Position numbers and translations under genes: made by a program
Origin: Halomonas piscis
GTDB taxonomy: Bacteria > Pseudomonadota > Gammaproteobacteria > Pseudomonadales > Halomonadaceae
Assembly (NCBI RefSeq): GCF_031886125.1
Contig: NZ_CP119391.1
Location: 372,001 to 436,000, forward strand
Direction: 5' to 3'
DNA length: 64,000 bases
Notes under the pieces: model-generated
The model's database searches: none
What the model saw: only the letters and a program-made list of their open reading frames with translations
Told to the model about the DNA's origin: nothing
Shown here: positions 45,923 to 55,084 of the stretch, in pieces
Layout: each line of letters begins with the position of its first letter
How positions within the stretch are numbered: position 1 is the stretch's first letter

Positions 45923-46648
45923 ATGGAATCAGCAATCACTATAGCCCTTGGGCGTCGTATGCCATTGCTGATTCTCGGGCTTATCTTGACCGTTCTCTCC
46001 ATTCCTTTTTCCCAGGCGGCCAGCGTGCGTCTGGGCAATGTGATGGCAGGAACGGTCATCAGCAAGGACGTACAGTCGATCCGCGAGCGTCGTTTTGAAA
46101 ATCTGGTGGAGCAGCACACCGATTTTTCCTGCGGCGCAGCGTCGCTGGCTACCATTCTCAAATATGCCTACCAGCAGCCCGAAACCACTGAGCAGAATGT
46201 GCTTGCAGGTATGCTAGAGGTGTCGGACCCGGAAGTCGTGTTGGCAAAAGGTTTTTCATTGCTGGATCTGAAGAACTATGTACAGTCCCTGGGATATCGC
46301 GGTCGGGGATACGAGGTGGCGCCCGATACTTTGGACGCCGTGTCGATTCCGGTGATCGTGCTGCTTGATCTCGAGGGCTATAAGCACTTTGTGGTAGTAA
46401 AAAAAGCCAGCGGGGATCGAGTTTATATCGGTGACCCGGCACTGGGTAATCGGATTATGGAGCGTGATAAGTTCTTGGCTTCATGGAATGGCATTATCTT
46501 CGCTATCGTCGGCGAGGGGTTCGATCGGCAGACACCACTTCTTGATCCCCGTCAGCCGCTTACGGCGCACCGCATGCAGGATATTTTTGCGCCGGTACCC
46601 AAGCAGAAATTGCTTGATTTCGGTTTTCGACACGCGGATGTCTTTTAG
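45923..46648 (+). CDS. fapD: C39-family cysteine peptidase (FapD-like)
   Basis: 241 aa with a membrane or signal segment (about 12-33), then a papain-like C39 domain: Gln64 and catalytic Cys70 in EQHTDFSCGAASLATIL, His155 in GYKHFVVVKK, Asp171 in YIGDPALGN. Stand-alone C39 peptidases of this type accompany Fap fibre genes and are thought to process or quality-control fibre components; others in the family cut double-glycine leaders. The protein is expected in the periplasm or at the inner membrane. TGGAGG precedes the ATG. It follows the fibre gene hairpin by 37 bp. Confidence 0.85.
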   Translation: MESAITIALGRRMPLLILGLILTVLSIPFSQAASVRLGNVMAGTVISKDVQSIRERRFENLVEQHTDFSCGAASLATILKYAYQQPETTEQNVLAGMLEVSDPEVVLAKGFSLLDLKNYVQSLGYRGRGYEVAPDTLDAVSIPVIVLLDLEGYKHFVVVKKASGDRVYIGDPALGNRIMERDKFLASWNGIIFAIVGEGFDRQTPLLDPRQPLTAHRMQDIFAPVPKQKLLDFGFRHADVF

Positions 46649-46702
46649 CCTGGCCGGGGAGCTGGGGCTAAAAGGGTTCGCCAGTGCTCAGGGGACATCA
46701 AT

Positions 46703-47512
46703 ATGTTAAGGCTCAAGCGGAAACAAAACGGTAAGCAAAAGCACCGGAAGGCTCGTGGTGCAATGGCGCTAATGGTTGTTGCCACTGCTGGTTTGATGGC
46801 GGGCTCCGTTCAGGCAGAGGTGTCAGACTTCGCGAATTTCTCCGGGGAGCGCCAGCTCAGCGATGCCGAACTTGCACAGCTGCGCGGGCGTTTCGTCGAC
46901 AAGGGGCAAGTCATGTTTTTCGGCGTGCAGATGTCCAGCGAATGGCATACCTCGGCGGGTGAGCGACTGCGCGCGGGAGGAACGTTGCGCGGCGATCTGA
47001 GCGGGGCGTCGCCGACGGTTAGCTTCGAGCCTCACCTGACCGTGGGTAATTCAACGAGCCTGCCGGGAACGTCTTCAGGCAACGGTGCCGTGGTGCGCGA
47101 CGCCGGCACCGCTAACGCGCGCGGCGTGGTACAAAGCATTCAAGCTGGAGGTAGCTTCAACGCCGCGGCCAACGACCTGCAGATTGATATTCTCGAAGCC
47201 GCCGGGCGTGATGTGCCAGCAGATGGTACCGGCGCCAACAATATGCAGCGACGTTTACCGTCGGGGACACGTATGGCTGTCCGTAGCGGCGCCCGGGGAG
47301 TCGGCATCAACCTGCAGGTGCCGGGAATGGGCAGCGTGAGCCAGGCCATTGTGCCCAGCCGCGGGCTCAGGCAGTCGATCCAGCTCACCAGCGACGCTCA
47401 GCAGGTGCGCAATCTGACGCGGCTTCAGCTCTACATGGGCGATCGCGGCGCCAACGCCGGCATGCCGGGGCTGCGCAGCGCCGTTGAATCGGCGCGAGGC
47501 TTGCGCCGATGA
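46703..47512 (+). CDS. fapE: FapE-like secreted fibre-associated protein
   Basis: 269 aa. After a very basic lead (KRKQNGKQKHRKAR) comes a signal segment (about 20-38, VQA-EV). The mature protein opens with QLSDAELAQLRGRFV (51-65), MFFGVQMSSEWHTSAGE and VSFEPHLTV, which agree with what I recall of Pseudomonas FapE. The C-terminal half is Gly/Ala/Asn-rich, ending with SDAQQVRNLTRLQLYMGDRG. In Pseudomonas FapE is a minor fibre component that can travel through FapF. The start codon is ATG at 46703 with a weak ribosome site; the gene lies 54 bp behind fapD. Confidence 0.7.
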   Translation: MLRLKRKQNGKQKHRKARGAMALMVVATAGLMAGSVQAEVSDFANFSGERQLSDAELAQLRGRFVDKGQVMFFGVQMSSEWHTSAGERLRAGGTLRGDLSGASPTVSFEPHLTVGNSTSLPGTSSGNGAVVRDAGTANARGVVQSIQAGGSFNAAANDLQIDILEAAGRDVPADGTGANNMQRRLPSGTRMAVRSGARGVGINLQVPGMGSVSQAIVPSRGLRQSIQLTSDAQQVRNLTRLQLYMGDRGANAGMPGLRSAVESARGLRR

Positions 47513-47642
47513 AGGGATGTTAGTCCGTGCAAGACTGGTCTACACTGCGCGTAATCCGCCGTTACTTTCCTGCTACTGCCGCTAAAGTCAGGGCAATGGA
47601 TAACTACGGCAACGACTAATAAAAAATACCGAGGAGAACCGT

Positions 47643-48719
47643 GTGGGTGATATAACAACGTTGACACGCAAGCGGGCATCAATTGCTTCTGTATTTTTTG
47701 TGCCGGTTGCGCTGGGAGCGGCAACGTTGGCGCAGGGACAGGTAAGCAGCGACGACGAGGTCGTCCGCGAAGCCAAGCCCAGCCGCAGTGTAGAGAACGT
47801 GCTGCGTGAGGAGCATGCGCTTTTCTCCGATCGCCTGACTCTTGAGCCTGGCATTAACTATTCCTATTCTGACCGTTCTCAGCTGGCGCTGCGGGGCTTT
47901 CTGGCGCTGGACGCCATCTTTCTCGGCGAGATTAACGTTGACAACGTCAAAAGCCACATCACTACCCTTGACCTCAGCACTCGCTATGGCCTGACTGACC
48001 GGCTGGAGTTGGGGCTTAATATACCAGTCGTTTACAGAAGCAGCACGTACCGCTCTACCGGGGTGGAGAGCGGGCCGGAGCTCAGTGAGCTAACCACCGA
48101 TGATGGCGGACTGGGCGATATCAGCGCCTCGCTGTCCTACCGTCTGCTGCCTGAAACCCAGTCCCGCCCCGACGTGGTGATCAATCTGGGCGTTCGAGCG
48201 CCCACCGGTACTGATCCCTATGGTATAGCGACCAGGGAGGATCCTACCAACACCAACCTGGTCGTGCCCACTGAGCTGCCTACCGGCAACGGCGTTTGGG
48301 CGGTTACCACCGGTGCCTCATTGCTCAAGACTCTGGACCCGGCCATCGTCTTCACCAACCTGGGGTATACCTATAATATTGAGGAAAGTTTCGACGATAT
48401 TTCGGCCTCGGAAGGCAAGCAGTCAGGCAAGGTCGATTTGGGCGATTCCATCCGCGCAGGTTTCGGCACTGCTTTCGCCCTTAACGAACGGCTGAGTCTG
48501 TCACTTTCTTATTCCCACGAATATATAAAGAAATCCAAGACTACCCGAGGCGGCGAGACCAACAAGGTGATCGGCAGTGACGCCAATGTGGGTGTGTTCA
48601 GCCTCGGCGGCACCTACGCGATGAGCGACAAAACTTCGATAGTCACCAGCCTGGGTATGGGGCTTACCGACGACGCCTCGGATATTAGCCTGACTTTCCG
48701 TATGCCATTCCAACCCTAG
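47643..48719 (+). CDS. fapF: FapF-like outer-membrane amyloid exporter
   Basis: 358 aa beginning at GTG behind a GAGGAG site. A signal segment covers about residues 11-32. A short linker (VSSDDEVVREAKPSRSVENV) is followed by a beta-barrel predicted from alternating strands: LEPGINYSYSDRSQLALRGF, LDAIFLGEINVD, DLSTRYGLTDRLELGLNIPVVYR, DISASLSYRLL and a C-terminal strand ending MPFQP. FapF is a trimeric pore for FapB, C and E; its N-terminal coiled-coil plug is not evident here, so this form is shorter. PF13557-type transporter. The upstream gap of 130 bp has no clear terminator, so it is probably the last gene of the operon. Confidence 0.75.
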   Translation: MGDITTLTRKRASIASVFFVPVALGAATLAQGQVSSDDEVVREAKPSRSVENVLREEHALFSDRLTLEPGINYSYSDRSQLALRGFLALDAIFLGEINVDNVKSHITTLDLSTRYGLTDRLELGLNIPVVYRSSTYRSTGVESGPELSELTTDDGGLGDISASLSYRLLPETQSRPDVVINLGVRAPTGTDPYGIATREDPTNTNLVVPTELPTGNGVWAVTTGASLLKTLDPAIVFTNLGYTYNIEESFDDISASEGKQSGKVDLGDSIRAGFGTAFALNERLSLSLSYSHEYIKKSKTTRGGETNKVIGSDANVGVFSLGGTYAMSDKTSIVTSLGMGLTDDASDISLTFRMPFQP

Positions 48720-48944
48720 TTCCCTGCCTTTGTCTGCCCTGGGAGCCTGAAGGCGCAGTGAGCTGAAAGCTCGTGCGCCTCGGGCGTAATGCATATTGAC
48801 CCGACAAAAGCTTGATTCTCCTTCAAAGACCAAAGATTATCGGCGCCAAGCTCGCCGCTATCAGCATTGAGCGATAGCGGCGACAGCGTATATTGGCTAT
48901 GGCCAATAGCCAGAGTTTTTGATGCTAACCGAGGAGACAACGGT

Positions 48945-51311
48945 GTGACGCCATTACGACTGTTACCCAAGCTGGGGGCCTGGTTCAGCCTTTGGCTGCT
49001 GGCGATACTGCTGCTTGCCGCGCCGCTGACGGCCCAGGCACAGACAGCGCCGGACGCGGCCGCTGACGGCGGCGAGGCGAGCTATGCCACGCTTGCCAAT
49101 CTGCTGGAGGACGATCAGTCGCGGGAGGAGCTGATCGAACTTTTGCGCCGGCAGGCCGGCGAGCTTTCCCAGAGCGAGCTGCAGCGCGAGCTTCCAAAGG
49201 ACCTGCCGGAGAAGGCCGCCCAGGGCAGCGATATCGCCCCTGAAGAGGTGTCACTCCCGCGCCAGGTTGCGGAAGTCACCAGCCGCATCGTCAGCGATGT
49301 GGGAGAGCACTTCCAGCAGCTGGCCGTGCTCGGTCGTGGCCTGTTTAGCGGCGAAGGAACGGGGAGTTTCGATACCGCTGCCTTTGTCAGCGCGGCGATC
49401 AACCTGGGGCTGGTGATTGTTGCCACCTTTCTGCTGTTCATCGCCTGCCGCCGGCTGGCCAAGCCGCTTTTCACCCGCATCAGTAGCTGGTCGCGCCGGG
49501 GCGAGTATACGCCGGTGCTGCGGCTGGTGACTTGCGTGATCATTGCCGCGCTGATCGATGTGCTTATCGTGGCGCTGGCCTATGTCGGCGGCAACCTGAT
49601 TGCGACTTTTGCGGTAGGCCAGACCGGCGATCTCTCTACCCGGGCGTCGCTGTTTTTGAACGCCTTTCTGGTGATCGAGCTGATCAAGGCCGGGGTGCGC
49701 ATGCTGTTCTCGTCGCGCTATGAAGGTCTGCGCCTGCTGCCCATTGCGGCTTTTGAAGCCTCCTACTGGAACCGCTGGATCGCCCGGCTGGTGGGCATGG
49801 TGGGCTACGGGCTGATGGTGGCCGTACCTCTGGTCAACTATTACCTGGCCGCCACGCTGGGCGAGGCGCTGGGCACCCTGATCATGGTGGCGGCGTTTAT
49901 CTATGCCGTGGCTGTGGTGCTGAAAAACCGCCTGCGCCTGCGTCAGAGCATCAGCGCCAGCGCGTCGCGGGCGACCCTGGCGCCCAGCCGCGTGGCGCTT
50001 CACCTGCTGGCGCGCACCTGGCACCTGCTGGCGCTGATTTATTTCACCGGCGTGTTTGTGATTACCCTGCTGCGTCCGGCCGAAGCGCTGCCGTTTGTGC
50101 TCTTTGCCACGCTGCAGACGCTGGGTGCCGTGGTGGCGGGACTTTTGCTTTCCTCGCTGTTGACCCAGACCATTGGCCGGCGCATTCATCTGTCGGCCGA
50201 GGTGAACCGCAAGCTGCCGATGCTGGAAAAGCGCCTCAACAGCTACGTGCCCACTGCGCTCAAGGTGCTGCGCGGCATCATTCTGGTGGTGGTCGTCATG
50301 GTGGTGCTGGATGCCTGGTACCTGTTTGACCTGGCCGCCTGGTATGCCTCCGAGCAGGGCATCGCTCTGGTGGGCAAGCTGATCCACGTGGCGATCATAC
50401 TGGTGGTGGCGCTGGCGATATGGCTGGGGCTTGCCAGCTTCATCGAGCACAAGCTCAACCCCGATACCGGCAAAGGTGAGCCGACGGCTCGAGCCAGAAC
50501 GCTTTTGAGCCTGTTTCGCAACGCGCTGATCATTACCATGATCACCATGACCGGCATGATCATTCTGGCCGAGATCGGTATCAACATCGGGCCGCTGATC
50601 GCCGGCGCCGGGGTGCTGGGGCTCGCCATCGGTTTTGGCGCGCAAAAGCTCGTCCAGGACGTGATCACCGGGGTGTTCATCCAGATTGAAAACGCCATGA
50701 ACACCGGCGATGTGGTGGGCGCCGGCGGCGTTGTCGGCACGGCGGAGCGTTTCAGTATTCGTTCGGTGGGTATCCGCGATCTGTCAGGTACTTACCACAT
50801 CGTGCCGTTTTCCAGCATCGATACGGTCTCCAACTACATGCGCGACTTCGCCTACCACGTCGAGGAGTACCGCATCGCCTACAAGGAGAGCATCGATCAC
50901 GCCGTGGAGAAGCTTCAGCTGGCCTTCAGCGACCTGCAGGCAAGCGAGGAGCACGGGCCCAAGCTGCTTGAGGAGCTGACCGTGGCCGGCGTCACTTCGC
51001 TTGCCGACAGCTCGGTCAATATCCGCGTGATGATCATGACCACGCCGGGCGATCAGTGGGCCGTAGGGCGGGCTTACAACCGCCTGGTCAAGCTGCGCTT
51101 TGATGAAGCCGGTATCGAGATTCCGCAGCCGCACACCACGCTGTACTTCGGCGAACGCAAGGATGGCACCGCGCCGGCGGCCAATCTCCGCGTGGTCGAG
51201 TCCACCGCCGTGGAGCGCACCGGCCCCGAGCGCCGCGACGACCCGAGCCGCGGTATTCAGTCCGGCAAGGGCGCCGACTATCAGCGCCCTTCGGATGACG
51301 ACGTGGAGTAG
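48945..51311 (+). CDS. MscS-family mechanosensitive channel (YbiO-like, large)
   Basis: Inner-membrane channel that releases solutes on hypo-osmotic shock. 788 aa from a GTG with GAGGAG at suitable distance; a longer open frame begins at 48867. A signal-type helix (about 7-32) and a periplasmic part (about 33-150) precede about ten membrane segments. The MscS core has the pore helix LIAGAGVLGLAIGFGAQKLVQDVITGVFI and the NAMNTGDVVGAGGVVGTAERFSIRSV beta domain, then a cytosolic tail (TLYFGERKDG) with an acidic/polar end. This fits the large MscM/YbiO class. It is separated from the amyloid operon by 225 bp. Confidence 0.9.
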   Translation: MTPLRLLPKLGAWFSLWLLAILLLAAPLTAQAQTAPDAAADGGEASYATLANLLEDDQSREELIELLRRQAGELSQSELQRELPKDLPEKAAQGSDIAPEEVSLPRQVAEVTSRIVSDVGEHFQQLAVLGRGLFSGEGTGSFDTAAFVSAAINLGLVIVATFLLFIACRRLAKPLFTRISSWSRRGEYTPVLRLVTCVIIAALIDVLIVALAYVGGNLIATFAVGQTGDLSTRASLFLNAFLVIELIKAGVRMLFSSRYEGLRLLPIAAFEASYWNRWIARLVGMVGYGLMVAVPLVNYYLAATLGEALGTLIMVAAFIYAVAVVLKNRLRLRQSISASASRATLAPSRVALHLLARTWHLLALIYFTGVFVITLLRPAEALPFVLFATLQTLGAVVAGLLLSSLLTQTIGRRIHLSAEVNRKLPMLEKRLNSYVPTALKVLRGIILVVVVMVVLDAWYLFDLAAWYASEQGIALVGKLIHVAIILVVALAIWLGLASFIEHKLNPDTGKGEPTARARTLLSLFRNALIITMITMTGMIILAEIGINIGPLIAGAGVLGLAIGFGAQKLVQDVITGVFIQIENAMNTGDVVGAGGVVGTAERFSIRSVGIRDLSGTYHIVPFSSIDTVSNYMRDFAYHVEEYRIAYKESIDHAVEKLQLAFSDLQASEEHGPKLLEELTVAGVTSLADSSVNIRVMIMTTPGDQWAVGRAYNRLVKLRFDEAGIEIPQPHTTLYFGERKDGTAPAANLRVVESTAVERTGPERRDDPSRGIQSGKGADYQRPSDDDVE

Positions 51312-51346
51312 GCCGAGCGCCCCTCCCTGATCACAAGACAGGCAGA

Positions 51347-51384
51347 AACGCCAACGGGCCGCTAAAAAGCGGCCCGTTGGCGTT
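51347..51384. terminator. Strong bidirectional terminator
   Basis: Perfect 16-bp stem (AACGCCAACGGGCCGC pairing with its complement) around a TAAAAA loop, between the convergent channel and BCCT genes. T-rich sequence follows on each side, if modestly. Confidence 0.85.
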
Positions 51385-51418
51385 TATATCGACGCTATGA
51401 TGCAGCGAGCGTTCGGGG

Positions 51419-53011
51419 TTAGTCGATGATGCCCTGCTCGCGCGCCATGGCGTAGGCCGACTTGGGGCCGTTCCACAGCGTCGGCAGCAGGATGAACGAC
51501 ACCGGCACGGCGGTGAGCACGATGAACTGCTGCAGCGCGTTGATCTGCCCGGCGCCCATTTCCAGCAGGATGCCTGCCATCAGCGCCATGGCAATACCCC
51601 AGAAGGCACGTACCTTGGGGCTCGGCTCGTCATGGCCGGCGCCGACCACGGCGATGGAGTAGCTCATGGAGTCACCGGTTGTCGCCACAAAGATGGTGGT
51701 CAGCACGAGAATCGCCAGCGCCATCCAGGTGCCGCCGGGCAGCGCCTGGGCCACGGTCAGCGTCGCTACGTCAAACTGATAGTTGCTCAGCGCTTCGGTC
51801 ATGTCGATGACGCCGGTCAGCTGGTAGAACACGCCCGAGCCGCCCAGCAGGGTAAACCACACGGTGGTGGCAATGGGCGCGATCACCGCCACGGCGATGA
51901 TCATCTCGCGGATGCTGCGGCCGCGGGAAATCCGCGCGACGAAAATCGCCATCAGCGGCGCGTAGCCGATGAACCAGGCGAAGAAGAACACCGTCCATCC
52001 CTGCATCCAGGCAGGCGACGCCGTCTCGGCGGTGACCGTGGCCATGGAGAAGAAATTGGTGATGTAGGAGCCTACGCCCGAGAGGTAAGAGTTGAAAAAG
52101 TAAAGCGTGGGGCCGAATAGCAGGATGACAGCGCCAATCGCCAGCGCCAGAAAAACGTTAAACCGGCTCAGAAACTGAATGCCGCGGTGAATCCCGGTCA
52201 TTGCCGAGATCACGTAGATTAAGCCCAGCGCCACCAGCACGGCTACCTGTGTGGCGTAGCCGTCCGGCGCGCCGAACAGCTCGTGCAGGCCAAAGCTCAC
52301 CTGAGTGGACAGAAAGCCGATGGGGCCTACCGTACCGGCCACCATGGAGATAACGCACAGGGCATCGATGACGCCGCCCAGCGGGCCACTCAGAAGGCGC
52401 TTGCCGAGTACCGGGTAGAGCAGCGTACGCGGCTGCAGCGGCTGGCCTTTCACATAGTGGGAGTGCGCCAGCACGATGGATGCCAGAGTGCCGAGCACCG
52501 CCCAGGCGAGAAAGCCCCAGTGGGTGAACGACTGCGCCAGCGCCCCGGCCACCGCATTCGGCGTACCCGGTTCGCTGTCCAGTACCGGCGGCGTGGTCAA
52601 AAAGTGAAACGCCGGCTCGCCCGCGGCAAAAAACACCCCGCCGCCGGCCAGCAGCGTACACAGGATGATCGATAGCCACTTGAAGGTGCTCATTTGCGGC
52701 GTGTCAAGGTTGCCGATTTTGGCCTTGGCGGCCGGGGTGACCGCCAGGCCAATGGCAATGAAGAAGGTCGCCAGCAGCAGGAACTGGAAGTATGAACCCA
52801 GCGTGATCGCCGTCCAGGCAAAGCCGGCGCTGACGCCGTTGGCGACCATGTCGAGATCGTAAAAAGACAGCAGCACGAAGGCGACGATAAAGCCGATGCT
52901 GAGAGTCAGCACCACCGGATCGCCCAGGGAGCGCACCCCCTTGGCAGGTTTCGTGGGGCGCGACGTGTGGGCAGACGTACTGTCCGCCGTGCTAGCAGCA
53001 GGATTAGGCAT
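51419..53011 (-). CDS. BCCT family transporter (1)
   Basis: Betaine/choline/carnitine-type secondary transporter of the inner membrane. 530 aa from the ATG at 53011; a GTG four codons earlier is also possible. Twelve hydrophobic segments. It has the AGEPAFHFLTTPP segment, FTHWGFLAWAVLGTLASIVLAH helix, WMQGWTVFFFAWFIGYAPLMAIFVARISRGRS-type sequence in the BCCT signature region, and TTGDSMSYSIAVVGAG. The aromatic box is less typical than in the second BCCT gene, so the substrate (betaine, carnitine, choline or another osmolyte) is unclear. It lies downstream of the second BCCT gene, but a terminator separates them. Confidence 0.88.
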   Translation of the reverse strand: MPNPAASTADSTSAHTSRPTKPAKGVRSLGDPVVLTLSIGFIVAFVLLSFYDLDMVANGVSAGFAWTAITLGSYFQFLLLATFFIAIGLAVTPAAKAKIGNLDTPQMSTFKWLSIILCTLLAGGGVFFAAGEPAFHFLTTPPVLDSEPGTPNAVAGALAQSFTHWGFLAWAVLGTLASIVLAHSHYVKGQPLQPRTLLYPVLGKRLLSGPLGGVIDALCVISMVAGTVGPIGFLSTQVSFGLHELFGAPDGYATQVAVLVALGLIYVISAMTGIHRGIQFLSRFNVFLALAIGAVILLFGPTLYFFNSYLSGVGSYITNFFSMATVTAETASPAWMQGWTVFFFAWFIGYAPLMAIFVARISRGRSIREMIIAVAVIAPIATTVWFTLLGGSGVFYQLTGVIDMTEALSNYQFDVATLTVAQALPGGTWMALAILVLTTIFVATTGDSMSYSIAVVGAGHDEPSPKVRAFWGIAMALMAGILLEMGAGQINALQQFIVLTAVPVSFILLPTLWNGPKSAYAMAREQGIID

Positions 53012-53111
53012 GCAGGTTACCACCGTTGAAGTTGGGAAGTGTGCGAATCGGGATGGGTTAGGGTAAAAGTGGAGTCAAACGAGAAAAAATGCCGGCTGAT
53101 CAGGAAAATGG

Positions 53112-53140
53112 TTAAAAAAAAACGCCATTCAACGAATGGC
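53112..53140 (-). terminator. Intrinsic terminator of the second BCCT gene
   Basis: On the minus strand, CGCCATTC / GAATGGCG with a 3-base loop is followed by nine T residues. It lies 77 bp after the stop codon of the gene at 53217-54881. Confidence 0.88.
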
Positions 53141-53216
53141 GCAGATAAAAAGTGGAGCGAATGCTAGCACAGCTTCCGTAGCGGGTCGAATAAAGATGAA
53201 GTTGGCTTGCATGGGC

Positions 53217-54881
53217 CTAGTCGCGCCGCTGCCTGCCTCGAGGCTCGCTCATTAGCCCTTTGACCACGGCATAGCAGCAGGCCAGTAGCACCAGGGCAAA
53301 CGGCAGCCCGGTGGAAATCACCATGGCCTGCAGCGCAGTCAGGCCGCCGCCGAGCAGTAGGGCAATGGCGATAGCGCCTTCAATGATGACCCAGAATACC
53401 CGCTGGGGCCGGGGTGCATCGACCTTGCCGCCGGCGGTGATGGCGTCGATCACCAGCGAGCCGGAGTCGGAGGTAGTGGTAAAAAAGACAATCACCAGCA
53501 CGATGCCCAGAAGCGACGTAATCGAGGCCAGCGGCAGCTCGCTGAGCATGATAAATAGCTGAAGCTCTACTGCCGCCTCGCTCAGAGCATCAAACTGCTG
53601 GGTTACCAGTTGGTCGAGCGCGGTGTTGCCGAACGCGGTCATCCAGATGGCGGAGATGATCGAGGGCACCAGCAGCACTGCTATCAGGAACTCGCGTACG
53701 CTGCGTCCGCGACTGATACGCGCGACGAACATGCCCACCAGCGGCGCTACGCTGATCCACCAGGCCCAGTAGAATGCTGTCCAGCCCTGGCTGTAGTTAG
53801 CATCCGCGCGGCCGAACGGGGTGGAAAGCGCGGGCAGGTGGCGCGCATAAGTGCCGATATTGTCGAAAAAACCGGTGACGATGCCAAGCGTCGGCCCCAC
53901 AATGACAACAAACAGCAGCAGCAGGAAAGCCAGCAGCATGTTGAACTGGGAGAGCCGCTGCACGCCCTTGTCCACCCCGGCGAGCACGGATAGCAGCGCC
54001 ACCAGGGTAATACCCGAAATCAGCAGCACCATAGTGACGTTGCTATCGGGAATATCAAAAAGATAGCCGAGCCCGGCAGTAGCCTGGGAGGCCCCGATAC
54101 CGAGCGACGTGGCCAGCCCGAAGAGGGTGGCGAACACGGCAAGGATATCCACTACGTGGCCTGGCCACCCCCATACGCGTTCGCCCATCAGCGGATAGAG
54201 CACCGAGCGCATGGTCAGCGGCAGCCCCTTGTTAAACGAGAAAAGTGCCAGTGCCAGGGCGCTGACCGCATAGATCGCCCAGGGGTGCAGCCCCCAGTGA
54301 TAAATGGTGGCCGCCATGGCCAGCGAGGTGGCGGCGGTGGGATCGCCCTCGGCCCCGCCGAGCGGTGCCCAGTCGGTGCGCAGGCCGCTTTCGGCTACGC
54401 TGACGCCGCCAATGGAGGACGTAAAGTGGGTAACCGGCTCGGCCACGCCGTAAAAGATCAGCCCTATGCCCATGCCGGCAGCAAACAGCATCGAGGTCCA
54501 GCCGATAAAGCTGAAATCCGGACGAGCCTCGGGCCCGCCCAGTCGCACCCGGCCCAGCGGTGAGACAATCAGCCCCAGGCAGAGAATGACGAACACGTCG
54601 GCGCTGACCATGAAAAACCACGACAGGTTGCCGGTCAGCCAGCTGCGTAGCAGGGTAAAAAGCGGCTCGACTTCGTCCTGCAGGGCAAGGGTCAGGATGA
54701 CGAAAAACAGCACGACCAGTGCCGAGATCGAAAACACCTTGCCATGCAGATCCACGTCTACCCCGAAGCGAGTGGTTTTGATGTTGTCCTGGCCGATTTG
54801 ATAGTCGGTATCGATCAGCCGGGTCGGACCCTCGGGGGCGGGAACCCCCGCGGAGGAAGAAGCGTTATCCTGATGCGCCAT
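53217..54881 (-). CDS. BCCT family transporter (2), glycine betaine type
   Basis: Sodium-coupled osmolyte importer of 554 aa. It is closer to BetP/OpuD-type carriers: glycine-rich helix GMGIGLIFYGVAEPVTHF, IYHWGLHPWAIYAVSALALALFSF and the signature WTAFYWAWWISVAPLVGMFVARISRGRSVREF with the aromatic cage Trp residues. Charged N- and C-terminal tails (about 50 and 15 residues) may sense osmotic state. Substrate is probably glycine betaine by family; accumulation of such solutes fits a halophile. Divergent from the LLM oxidoreductase. Confidence 0.92.
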   Translation of the reverse strand: MAHQDNASSSAGVPAPEGPTRLIDTDYQIGQDNIKTTRFGVDVDLHGKVFSISALVVLFFVILTLALQDEVEPLFTLLRSWLTGNLSWFFMVSADVFVILCLGLIVSPLGRVRLGGPEARPDFSFIGWTSMLFAAGMGIGLIFYGVAEPVTHFTSSIGGVSVAESGLRTDWAPLGGAEGDPTAATSLAMAATIYHWGLHPWAIYAVSALALALFSFNKGLPLTMRSVLYPLMGERVWGWPGHVVDILAVFATLFGLATSLGIGASQATAGLGYLFDIPDSNVTMVLLISGITLVALLSVLAGVDKGVQRLSQFNMLLAFLLLLFVVIVGPTLGIVTGFFDNIGTYARHLPALSTPFGRADANYSQGWTAFYWAWWISVAPLVGMFVARISRGRSVREFLIAVLLVPSIISAIWMTAFGNTALDQLVTQQFDALSEAAVELQLFIMLSELPLASITSLLGIVLVIVFFTTTSDSGSLVIDAITAGGKVDAPRPQRVFWVIIEGAIAIALLLGGGLTALQAMVISTGLPFALVLLACCYAVVKGLMSEPRGRQRRD

Positions 54882-55084
54882 AGATGCGTCCTGTTGCGAA
54901 TATACAGCTAGCGTAGCCTATTCACGCCCTTGTGTTCTTTTATTGTGGGCTGGCGCTGGCGGAAAGCGCGTGACGGATGTTATACCGCCATTCCCTTATA
55001 CTCCATCGATACAGGTCGAACCTCGGTCGAGGCGTGACTTTGACGAGATTGTCCTGAGCTAACTTCCTGAACAGTGAGGCCGAT

